64,000 bases of DNA, from assembly GCA_019752635.1 (NCBI GenBank), contig JAIELX010000053.1:87156-151155 (forward strand), read 5' to 3'. A program made the position numbers and the translations under genes. The number at the start of each line of letters is the position of its first letter. Position 1 is the stretch's first letter. Positions 45,301 to 57,300 of the stretch are shown in pieces. Below the pieces are notes generated by a model. The model saw only the letters and a program-made list of their open reading frames with translations. It searched no databases and was not told where the DNA came from. Origin of the DNA: Candidatus Obscuribacterales bacterium. GTDB taxonomy: Bacteria > Cyanobacteriota > Vampirovibrionia > Obscuribacterales > Obscuribacteraceae.

Positions 45301-48300
45301 AGACAGCTTCAGCGAGTTTTTCGTTCAACGGCGCGCCGGTCAAGCTTTCATATATTTTCCTGACGTTCGCAATACGCTCCGAGTCGGTCTTCCCTGTAGA
45401 CCGGTTCAAAGCAAGTGCAATGATGTCGCGATCTTGTTGACCGTGTACACCACCCTCATGGAAAAGGGTCTTAAGAAGAGTTTCACTTGATGCTCGCCCG
45501 GCCAGCAGATCCATTGGAATGGAAATCTTGCCTTCGCCGAATCTATAACTGCCCGATTGCCCAATTCCGCCGGGACCACTATCCGTCACCCTTGGCACGG
45601 CTACTATGTCTAGTGGAGGCAATGAATGCGCCTTGGCAAAAGCGTCATAGGCATCCTTCAACTGAGCCGCTCGTTCGTTGGCGACTTGTGAAATTTCTCG
45701 ATTCGCCTCACTGAAAGCTGTTCTAGCTTCCGTAAAGCGCTGTGCCTCCTTGTGCAGAGGATGATTGCTGTTCTTCTCTGCGTCTTTTATCGTTTGCTGG
45801 ACCAGTCTCTGCATCTCGGCCGCGGATTTTCCTTCATTGGCTTTCTCACCACTTAACCGATTCATGATTTCCAGATAGGCTTCGCCGGCAGTGTCAGCAT
45901 GCTTGCGGGCGCGCCCGGCCTGCTCTGCCAGCTGATCGTTGGTGGTCCATTGTTTTTGAACTTCCGTTATCCGGTTGTGCAGATCCAGCAATGCCGCATC
46001 GGAAAGTCCGGGGAAATTCCGCCTGAAGTCGTGCAATTCCGCTTCCGTAACACGCGTTGCCTCGGGGCGTGTTGGATTCTCCAGCAGGCGCGCCACTTCG
46101 ACTGTTCTTGGACCGCTCTCCAATTGTCTGGCAAGTTCCTGCGCGGTTTCTCTGTTGACCAGCAGTCGGGGCTCCCCCCGCGTAGTCAGAGTCTTCAACT
46201 CTACTTTGCCTTCGGCGATTCCTTTGAGGTGTGCAAGAAGAAGCTCTCGTGCAGCAGGGTGACCTTCTGGAATGAAGAATTCCACCTTACCTTTACTTTC
46301 CGGCGCAATCTCGAAGTTTTTCAGGGCTGCAGGGTCGTTTACAACAATGCGAAGCGTCTCGCCTTCAGGGACATTCGCCCTTACTTTCGTGTGCTCGCCG
46401 CGCAGTTCCACTGTGCCGGAAGAGACTGTTCCCTTGCCGTTCTCAACTACAGCCGGCTTCTCAAATTTGGTGTTTTCCAATGTCGGGCTTTCATACTTCA
46501 CCACCGGCTTCTCATGAGTTTGAGCACCCCTGAGTGGTTCTGTTGGCTTTACGGTAGCCTCCGGGTGCAGTTCATAACGGGGGCGGCCGATAGGCGCTCG
46601 GCGAGCAGCTTCAAATGTACCGTGGACACCGGTCAGAAACGGAGCAATGCCGAATTGTATGAATGATGCCATTGTGTCTGTAGGTGCCGCTACTTTGCCT
46701 TCGACGATATTGTCTATGCCGGCGCCTAGCCAATTGGCACCGGCCATGCCACCAACCATGAAAATACCCGATGAGGTGAAGTGCGCTGCATTACCAAGTA
46801 GACGAGCTGACTGTTCGCTCATTATGCCGGTGGCAACCATTCGCATGGTGGCTGGATCAAGTTGATGGCTTGCGGCGAGTCGACCGGCAATTGTCTCGGA
46901 GTTAACTAGATGATGGGCAGCTCTGCCAGCAGTATGACCGGCGAATGCTGCCATGTTAGCCCCGCGCAACGACTTGTAATAATGATCCATAATGGACCTG
47001 TCCGTCAGGAATGAGCCATCCATTATGTTTGAGGTGTTCAGCCGTCCGGTGAAAAACAGGTCGGCGGTTTCCGTCGCAAGCGACGTAAGTGATGCCGCGC
47101 CGTGGCTCAGCAAATACCCCCGACCCTCCCTCAGAGCAAAATTTCCAAGTCTGGTTAGGGTCCGATTTGCTTCCGATTCAACATAGTGTTGTCCCAGTTT
47201 GCTGATTGCGTCTTTAGCGGCTGTATTGAACGACCGTTCCAGAGCTACGAGAGCTTGCTGCTCCATGCCTTCCATAATCTTCTTTGTGGCAGGGTTCTTC
47301 TTAAGCACCTCCATCACGGCATGGTTGATCTGTTGATCCATACCTTTCATTGAGGCATTTTGCGCTCCCTGCCGAAGCATCTTCACTACTTGTGCCTCAA
47401 TTTGTTGTTGAACAATTCTCTTTTCTGCTTCCGAAAGACCTTTGAAAGCAGCTTCCTTCAGGATCTGCTCCGCCGCTTTTCCAGCAGCTTGGCTGCCGAA
47501 CCCGGTTAGCTTTTGAATATGGCCCGGTCCGATACTTTGAATAAGTGCGCTTTTCGCTCCATCTTTGGCTGCTTCCACCAAGTCTCGTGTTCTTGCGTTG
47601 CCACCCATAGCCGCGGCTGTGATGGCGGCAGACCCTCCGGCCGCGGACATGGTGAACAATGCTATAGCAGCCCAGGACATGGTACCGCCCGAACCGATAG
47701 TCAACACCGTTGCAGCTACGCCGATAGCAATCTCCCTGGCCAGATTGGCCTGTTCTTTTTGTGCTGCAACTACACTGTCCTGCGCATCCCAGACACCATG
47801 CATGTATTCATCAATCCTTGCCTGATCTGTTTCTCTAAACCGAGCGTTATCACCACCGATCAGTCTAGTTAGCTCGCCGATCCGATTATCCAGTTGATAG
47901 GCAGACGAGTTCCACCCTCTGGTATCCCATCCTGTGCCTGTCACTCGCAGCGTGTGATCCTGTGCTTTGTAGAGCTGTTCAAGAGCGGTCATGTCGCGGT
48001 TGCGCAGTGCCAGTTCTACTTTGCCTTGATCGGCTGATGAAGCGATGTCCCTCATGTGAGTGACAGCATCACCATTGTATTTGCGCGCGTACTCATTCAC
48101 AACGCGACGGCGCTCGTCCATGGTCCTGATTTCACCGAGAACCTTGCTCAACTCCTCAACTTTAAGCACGCCCAGATGCAGTGCACGCAGCTTGTCTGCT
48201 ACTCCCGGTTTGTTCGGATCACTTAGAATGGTTTCAACAAACTGCTTTGTGCCACCGGTAAAGATCTTGCTCAGGTTATCCTTGTCGGTTGCAAGCATGT

Positions 48301-51300
48301 GTGCTCGCGACCTTTCATTTAGCTTGAGCAACTCCGCTGCGACATGCTTTTGATCGACCACATCACCATGCATTGACCTGATGGTGGCAATGGAAAGATG
48401 ACCATGTTCAAGCAACGGTCCCAATACCCGCGCTTTGAAATCCGCCTGAGTAACAATAGGACCGGACTCATTGGCTTTGATTGCGTTCGTTTGATGGGAT
48501 AGAGGGAAATGGGCTTGCCAGGCTTCTTCAAAGGACCTGGCGAACTGTCGATCGTAATCTGGACTCTTTGAATCGAGCTTGCGTTTGATCAGCTCGCCAT
48601 CAGGGCCGTTGACGGCGGACTGAATGGAGTACGCCGCTTCACGAGCAGAACGCTTACCGTCTTGTGCTTTGGAGAACAGATCGAAAACGACATCTTTAAC
48701 GGGCGGTTTATCCGGGTTCTCCTTTATTTGACGAAGCAGATGCTCGGCCGCATTCAAGGCATTGGGGCGGGAGCTCAACAGTCGTTCAACAGCAGAATCT
48801 ATCTTTTCGCGATACTCGGCATCCTTTGCATATTTTTCTCTCTCCGCCGGTTTCATGGCGACAATAGCGTCGAACAACGCTTTGTAGTCCCTGGAAAAGT
48901 AATGATCAACGTCGGTGATCACCTCGGAAATATCACGACGAACGTTATCTCTGGCAATTTCGTAAACCGTTCGTCGATAGGCTTCAAGGGCATGTTTTTC
49001 GTTGGCCTTTGTTGGCTCTTGTTCCAGTTGCCGCATGAGATCAGTTTGAGCAGAGACCGACATGCCATCAAGACGACGAGCTACATCGCGTCCATCGAGA
49101 AAGGCTTTCAGACCTGTGTTATCTTCACGATAACGCTGCAACGCCGTCAGCGCTTGCAGGCCATCGAGGCTTTGCTTCAACGCGTCGGCGTCCCTACCTG
49201 TCGGTTCGGACGCCGAGGGCATACGCTGCACTGTTTGTCTGGCTTCAAAGCTGATAAGAGCGCGCAACTCTTCTTGCGAAAGCTTCCCGTCGCGAAGATT
49301 GGTATAGGTCTCCAGTTGCTTCTTCTGGTCGGGATAAAGCGTATCCGGTTTAATGCTACCGTTGGCGATACCGTCAGCCAGCTTGCGTCCTTCCTCGATT
49401 CTGGCAACCGATTGCCTACCTGCATTTACGGACTCAAAGGCTTGCAGATCCGCTTGCGCCTCTTTAGTGAGCACTCTTACAGCATCTGTGCGTTCCCGAC
49501 CGGTTTTGCCTTCCAATGTCCTGGCGATTTGTTCTCCGCGGGAGAACTGAGCGTTGATCTGTTCACCTTGCTCGCGTTGAAATGCCTTGAATTGATCCAG
49601 CAACAGCGCATCGCTCTTCGGTAATCGTCCCGCTTCGTACAGCTTGAAAAGCGACAACCGTTCCTTCTGTTCCGTGGTAAGGCCGGATTCCCTCAGCTTG
49701 CCTTCAAGAATCGATTGAGATACATCGCGTCCCTGTTCTATCTTCGCGTTGAGTTGCGTACCGGCTTTAAGGTCAAGAAACTTATTGAGATCCGCTCGCT
49801 GTTCCTGCGTGAGCTTCTGGCGAGCTTCGGCTCTGGAAGCGGGATCCCTGCCTTCCAAATCCGCAGCAATAGAGGCACCGTCTTTGAACTGTCTGGCAAG
49901 TTCAACGCCTTGCTTGCGCTGCCAAAAATGGAACAAGTCCAGGTTCTGTTTTTCAGCCTCGGACAGACCGCCGTTTTTGAACTTATCGTACAACGCTAGT
50001 TGCGCTTTTTGTTCGTCGTTCAAGTTGAGCTGAGAACCGGATTTGTTTGCCAGTTCAAATAGTTGACGACCGGCTTCGATACTCTTGTTTAACCGGCGGC
50101 CGTCTGCCACTTTCTCTTCAACTTTTTGCCAAGACTGATACAGCTCATATCTCTCCAACGCCTTCTTCTCATCGGGCGTTAGCTTGTTTTCGTTGCTGTC
50201 CTTGAATTTTTGCAGGTCGGCTTTTACCTTAGCCTCAGCAATTTTTTCAGCCGGATTAAGCTCTGAATCTCTTTTCTGTGAGCGTTGATAAAGCGCGAGA
50301 ATATCTGCATCTCTGGTATTGAGTTGTGACGCGACTTTCGTTCCCGCTGTAATCGCCCTCTGCAACTCGGCACCGTAAGCAAGCATCTGCTCAAGTTGCC
50401 GCCCTCTATTGATCTGATCGCGCAGCGCCTGCCCGCTCTCAACGTCCTTGTCCAGAGTCCGTTGATCAATCAGTTTCTTGAACTCGGCTTCCGAAAGGTT
50501 CCTGGTCCCGGGTAAAAGCTCTCTGAGAGTGGCGGTCTGAGGCTGATCGAACGCTCGTCCTAAACGAATGTTGTCTCTACCGGCAAGCAGATCGCCAGCC
50601 AGATTCAGTTTGTCGTCCAATAGTTTTCTTGCTGCGTTGCCGCGGTCATAGTTGAAATTGTCGCGCATATACAGGCTATTAAGTTCGCGCAAATTGCGAT
50701 TTGACGACAGCAACATAAGACTGCGCTCGTCTATATGTTCAACGCTGCGCATGTGTTCGTCTTTGCTTGCGTTCCACCACATCAGGCTGATGTTCTTGTC
50801 GCCCATCTCTTGTGCAAACCCCGCCCCGGCAGCGGATTGCAAATATTCACGACGAAATCTCTCGTTACGCGAGGAGAACATGGATTGCCTGCCTGCAACC
50901 TCGTAGAGCTGATCATAACTGGCTAGCGCGGCCGTGGCTACAAAGCCTTTTTCCGGGTCCGCCAGCAGTTTTTGCGCTTCTTCGCGGCGAAAGTGTGCAA
51001 GCTCCCACTTGTCGCGCGGAGTCAAATCAGCAGCACGCAACTCACCACGCTGGAGTCTCTCGGCAATGGACTTTCCTGCTTGAATCTTCTCTTCATTGCG
51101 TGGCGCATTGCGGACTTCATTCAGCGCCATGCGAATATCCATTCCTAGTTGAACCCGGCGGCGATCTTCTTCTTTCATACCTTTGAAGATCTTTTCGACA
51201 TCGTGATTAGAATTGCCGGTGCCCCAGTTGCCCAGCTCCAATTGAGTGCCTTCGCTCACCTTGCCCAGATTCATGGCGTCAATGGCTAGTGTCATTACAC

Positions 51301-54300
51301 GACCGGCATCATTGCGACCGACCGTGAGTCCATTTCTGAATACATAGTTGCCGTCGTCTCGTTTCTGAGACGAGGTCAGCAAGCCATTTTCGAGAATCTG
51401 TCTGCCAAGATTTCTGTCTTGCGCGAATCGCCTCCTTACTTCTTCGTCCACTCGCCCTTCGCCGAGAAACTCCTGGATCAGCCTCAGTCGTTGCTGACGA
51501 ATAGCATTAACCTGAGCATTGACTACTGAAGAAGAATCATGATGTTCGTTGTAATGAACTCGTTTGGATTCTTCGTCCCACAGAGCTGCTTCCACGGCGG
51601 CCAAACTCTTGTCGTCCTTCAGCCCGGCTGAGAAATTGGCAGGCAGGTACTGCGCAGCCATGCGAGCCAGTTCCAGATCTTGTTCGGGCGTGCGATTGCC
51701 CTTGCCGAAAGTGAGGTAAGTCTCCATAGCGGTGCGATGCAGTTCGGATCTGCGCTTCCAGGCAGGATCGTCCCTCATGTCTTCAAGAACTGTTTTACCG
51801 TCATGATCAGCGGCGTATGCTCGGTCCAGAAGCGCGAGTTGTCTCTGGTTGAGAGGCGCTATCTTGTCTCGCAGTTCCTGCTCAGCGTTGAAGACCGAAC
51901 CGGAGCCCCTGCGTTGCGCCATTTCTGCCTGTGCTCGCCTGATTGCTATTTCGGCAAGTTCGACATTATGAACATCGCGAGTAAAGCCAACTCTGCGCAA
52001 ATGACCATTGAGCACGACACTTTCCTTGCTGCCATCGGACCACTTCTGATTAACGTAGTCCGTGATGTTTAAGCCTTTCCCCATGAGATAGTCTTTGACA
52101 GCTTGTATTTGATCTGCGGACAAGTCCTTAAGCTGATCGTTTAAATCATTGAAACGACCTTCGCTCCAATAACTCGGGCGGAACAATGCCCAGCGCTCGG
52201 AAATGTCTTTAATGGCCTCGGCTTTTGCCTGGACGTTCTCGTCTGATGCTGTGGACCAGTCGCCCTTGCTCAAATTGAAATGTTCAGTGACGAAATCGTT
52301 GCGGTAGGCAATCATATCGCCAGTGGTGTGATCCACGCGAATATTCTGTTCGGCCTTCGAGTCGGCGTCATCACCCGTGTACATAGGCTTATCGTCGCTG
52401 CGATACCACTTTGGCGTGGCGGTGGATCCATCCGACTTCCAGGTTTGATCCCCACGTATGTAGGCATAGGCCCCCCTTCCTTCGCCCATGATAATTTTCT
52501 TGAGCTGCGGTTGTCCCCAGCGGTCCGTCCCGTCAAATTTAAATTGTCGGACATAGCCCGCGCCATCAATGCTGCGCTGCAAGAGTCCTCTATGGTCGCG
52601 GACCGTGATGCCCTTGTCCCCGACTAAATTGAGAACAGTGCCGTCAATGCCGCGTATTTCTCTAACGTCAACTGCAGTTGCAGTTCTATCCTGGCCGATT
52701 AAGTTACTGTTGGTTCCGAAGGCGCGCTCCAGCTTGCCTTCCGAATTTACAAAGACAGCACCGTCAAAGCGATCGACCATCCTGTTGCGAGAATCACGTG
52801 CGATGTACGCGTTGCCTTCTTTAACAAACGTCTGCCCCGACTCATCAGTGAAGGATTTTATCGTCGACCGAGGAGGAGTGCCTTCCCAGGTAAGGTATAA
52901 ATTCTTTCCTCTGCCATCTTTAACGTGGACCAGAAGGTCATCGCCATTGTACTTTTGCTCGGTCTTGTCGGCATTGGTAACAGTGGTGTCTAACTTCTTG
53001 CCCTTGTCGTATCTGACCCGAGTTTCATCACCCTTGTCATTGCGATCGTAGGTCATTACAAGCGGCTGCTCTCTTGGACCAACGGCTTCATATGTTCGCC
53101 GGGTTCCATCGGCACCGATTATTTCGACGCGCGAACCATCCTTGGCTTCAATTGTTATTCGTCCGGTGCGCTCATCCATCTCTACTTTTTGAAGCTTCGG
53201 CTCGCCGGGTTTCAATGCTCCGTTGGCATCGTATTGGCGCCAGGTTGCGCCGTCATCTGTAGCAGAATAGCTGTTGTCGCTGTTGTAGAGCCGGTTTACT
53301 TTGCCGTTGGGACCGAAACCAACTCTTTGTTTCTCGCCGTTGGTGCGCTCAATTGTGGCCGTTCCGGTGGTAAGATCTCTGGAAATAGTCTGTCCTTCCG
53401 GTCGGATGGTAACAGAGCGAGACCCTTCTTTGATGATATTGATAGTTCCGTCCGCACCAACGGAAACGTTGCCGGCAAACTTTTCTTCCTTGTATTGTTT
53501 TGATTCTTTGTCGTAATACCGGCGAGTCCAATCGCGTCCATTTTCGGAGGTGTATTTATCTGCGGGCCCTCTTTCTCCCTTGTTCGTGATGGAAATTTCA
53601 GAGAAATTGCCATCTTTTTGCTTAACATCAATTGTGCGACCGTTGCGATCCATTACGCTCTCGATCTGACCTTGCGTATTTTTTCTAACAACTTCGCCAC
53701 CAGGCCCGGTGCGCGTTAAGTGTTGCGAGTCGCCGACCTGTTGCCATCCGTCAGCAAAGGTTCGCACGCGTGCCGGTGTCTCGCCTGGAATGGCTCCATT
53801 TGATTCGGCCCCGCCGGTACGAGGATCGAATGTCTGCAGTCCGGTCCAGGTCTGGCCCATCTTCATGTTGGCGGATCTTATGTCTGGATGATCCGTGTAA
53901 ATCCATGTGGGATTGTTCGAGTCTGAACGCGGTACTTTGCGCATCACAACATCTGTTTTCAGAGAGCCATCGATGTTTCTGGTACCGGTTTTGATCACCT
54001 CAAGATTTTCTGCGGGGCCGTCGCCGTGAACTCGATAGTGATACTCGCTAATGTTGCCGTCGGGGCGCTCCACGACATAGCGGAAATCGCGCCTGCCGTT
54101 GAACTCTGAGGAACCTTCCAGTCGCTTGATTTCAGTTCCGTCCAATTTGCGGACATACTCGACTTTGTTGCGATCCGACAGCTGAACAACTTCGCCTTCG
54201 GGAGTCAGTTCAATTTTAGATCGACCTAAATTTACTCGCTCCGAGCCGCGGGACTGAATCAACTGGCCGCCTTCATTCTTCCAATTAATGGTCTGACGCG

Positions 54301-57300
54301 TTCGGGGATCGGTAATCGATAATTCGAGAATGGCGCCTTTGTCATCGCGTTTGGCAGTAACAATCTTGCCGTCGGCGTTTGCAACTGCGACCGCTTGACC
54401 TTTTGCATCAAGCTGAATCGCTGATCCGTTATCGTGCAGAGAAATGGAAGTGGCTTCAGGTACCAGCTTGCGCAGACCGAATCGTTCCGGCGGCGCAAAG
54501 GTGGTGGTTTCTTTCGACGGATCTCTGGTAATTGTCGCATCGCCCGGTCCGGGAATCTTGAACCCGTACTTGCCGTCAGGTTTGACAAACAATTGGCCGG
54601 TTACCCGCTGACCTGTTGCAGGATTGATGAAGGTTCGACCGTCGAATGAATCCCAGCGAGTGCCGTTCGATTCGCGAATGCTGACGGTACCGTTTTCTCG
54701 CTTTATTTCAAGCGTTCCCCTGTTGGCCAATCCTTCGACTTTAACAACTTGCCCCTTATCGTCCATGGTGGCAACCGAGCCGTCTCTATTGTGTACTTTG
54801 CTTGTGTCGGCTCGTGAGCCGTCAGGCTTCCAGGAAATGTTTTCTCGTCGTCCGTCGGCAGAATAGCGATCGGTGTCTCTGAAACCGTTGCCGACCCGCT
54901 CACGTGCAATGATACCCTCCGTCGGCGACATGACCACCTGATCGTGGGTAACAACAATCTTTTCCTGCCCCGGGCGCACACGCGGATCCGGCACCAGAGA
55001 CGGTACCGTTGTGCCCGAAGAAATTTCCATTATGTTTCTGACATTAGAGGCAATAACGGCACCACTGCCCTTGTCGACAGTCAAACTGCCAATATTCCAG
55101 AAGTTCTTGGTCGGGTCGAGCGGAACCAATTCCGTAGAGCCTGGCGATTTCGGTACTTTGAACGTTTTCCAATAACCTTGTTCGGGCTTTGTCGCATCTT
55201 TCAGGTACGTGGTTTCTTCGATTCCGTTGGCAGCAACAGTTGTTATTGTTCTTACTCTATCGGTGTCGCCGATGTAGTCTATGGTGCTGACTTCTCTGGC
55301 TGATCCTATGGTCTGCCTGATGCGACCGTGTTCGTCGCGAGCAACCATGGTACCGTTGGAATTGAATTCGACCTCTTTAAACAGCGTCTTATTGCCGCTG
55401 TCTTTGGCGTCGGTTACGCCCTCTGCAAGCGTTCGTTTTACTTTAGTGCCATCCGGCGACACTTCAAAGGTTGCCTTGACGTTGGTTAGTGCACCATCCT
55501 TCACCAGATATAGTGCCTTATCGTCCGGTGCCCCTGGCTTGCGACGCCAGACATTGCCGTTCTCACTTATTTCCTTGAGCTCTGCTCCATCCATCTGAAT
55601 TCGGATGGATTTGCCAAAACGATTGATAATCTCCTTGTCTTGCGCCGACATCATTTCCACGGCAGAGCCGTCAAGGCGCAGCTGCATGGACGGCTTGCCC
55701 GCTTCCTGGATTTTGTAGCCGTTTTGATCTACCGTCCGGGTGGCAACAATTTCAGGATCCTGCGGGCGGTGGAGATTCTTCCATCGGGTTCCGTCCGCAT
55801 TTGCCTGCCAGAGTCCGGTCTCATCCTTGACTCCCACCAGAGACTTGTTATCGTCCGACCAGAAGAATTGACGCTCGAACCCTCGACCGTCGCGCATACG
55901 CACTATTTTGTCGGCTTCGTTAGTTGTGACGGAAGTATTGTCGGGCTTGAAGACCGTTGTTTCCTTTCGGGCATCGTCGTATCGCTGGACTACTCCACCG
56001 GGCCTTAGAACTACATCAACGCGCCCCTCAGGACCGTTGCCGGAAAATTTGATGGAGCCATCCGGTTGAACTCTTGGCTCTCCGTAAGCTTTATCCGACG
56101 ATCCTCTCCGTATCCATGTTTTGCCTGCGTCAATCGAATCCCAGCCCCGTCCGGAGTTATCATAGATAGATGCACCTTTTCCGTCGGGAGTTCGGGAGAT
56201 TTTGATAAATTCGGTCGATGGTTGCGCACGAAAGACGTCCGTCACTTTGTTGTTTCGATCAAGCAAGACGCGATTGCCGGATGAGTCGATTTCTTCGGCA
56301 GACCGCAAAGAACCGGTTCTTTCATCAAATACATTCACTCTTGATGAGATCAATTTGTTGTTGGCGTCAAAAACTTTTGCTTCCTGAGTTTGCAGGCTGT
56401 TGTTAGCTTCTTTAACCTTGAATTCACTGCGGCTTGAAGCGTGCTTGAGCGTGCTCACGCCGCCTTCCGTTGTTACAGTGATTCCTAGCCTGGTTAACTC
56501 GTTCCTGTCGCTGAGCATCTGCTTGCCACGCACATTGATGAGCGCTTCAATAGCGGCGGACTTTTGTTGTGCGGTGGAGTTTTCCGCAGTCACAACTTGT
56601 GCCAGCGTGTCACCGATTTGTTTTTGTAGCTCCTGCAATCTCGTTGTACGCTGATCTGCCTGCAGATGATTGACCGAATCGGGCAATTCCTTCAGAGCTT
56701 GTCCCAGTTCCTTGCTCATGTTGGTTTTTAAGGCCTGCAAAAATCGGTTGGTCTCCGGCTCCGGCTTGAAATGCTCTGCCATGGCCACAAGCATTCTTGT
56801 CCTGGCTTGTTTTTCCTCGGGGTTTGTTGAACTCAATCCGCTCAACAAAGCTTCTCGTACAGTCGGTGGCAAGGACATTCCGGCTACCATTTCTTTGAAC
56901 AGCGCAACGGCGGTGTCCCGGTTGGTCGTTACGGAATCTCGGGCGTTAAGAACGGCCAACAGAGCGCGGACTCGCGTCTTGTCGTCGGACGCTAATGCAA
57001 TCATGGCCCGCCGGGCGTCGTTTGCATTGGTTCCTTCGGAAGCAGCAAGTCCGGCAAGTACACGCAATGCACCTTCGCGACCTTCAGCCGCAGACTTCTG
57101 GAGAGCAGCGATGTCCTCCTTCACCTTTGGTGCGAGATCTTTCTCTGACGATGCAGCAACCAGGTATCTTTGCAGAACGGCTTCGGAAGTGGTACCGGAT
57201 TTGATGGTATCGCCCAGAGCAGCAAATGCCGCGGCTCTTCCATCAATAACTAGCGGTTCCTGCCCTACCCGAGGAATGGTCACAGGTTTCGATGAAAGCG

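Noticed and set aside
48662..49624. Plus-strand frame of 320 codons inside the giant gene
   Set aside because: It is fully antisense to the helical repeat region of the giant protein, rich in Cys, Phe and His as expected for a shadow frame, and has no motif. Similar antisense frames at 44336-45172 and 45899-46666 were rejected for the same reason.
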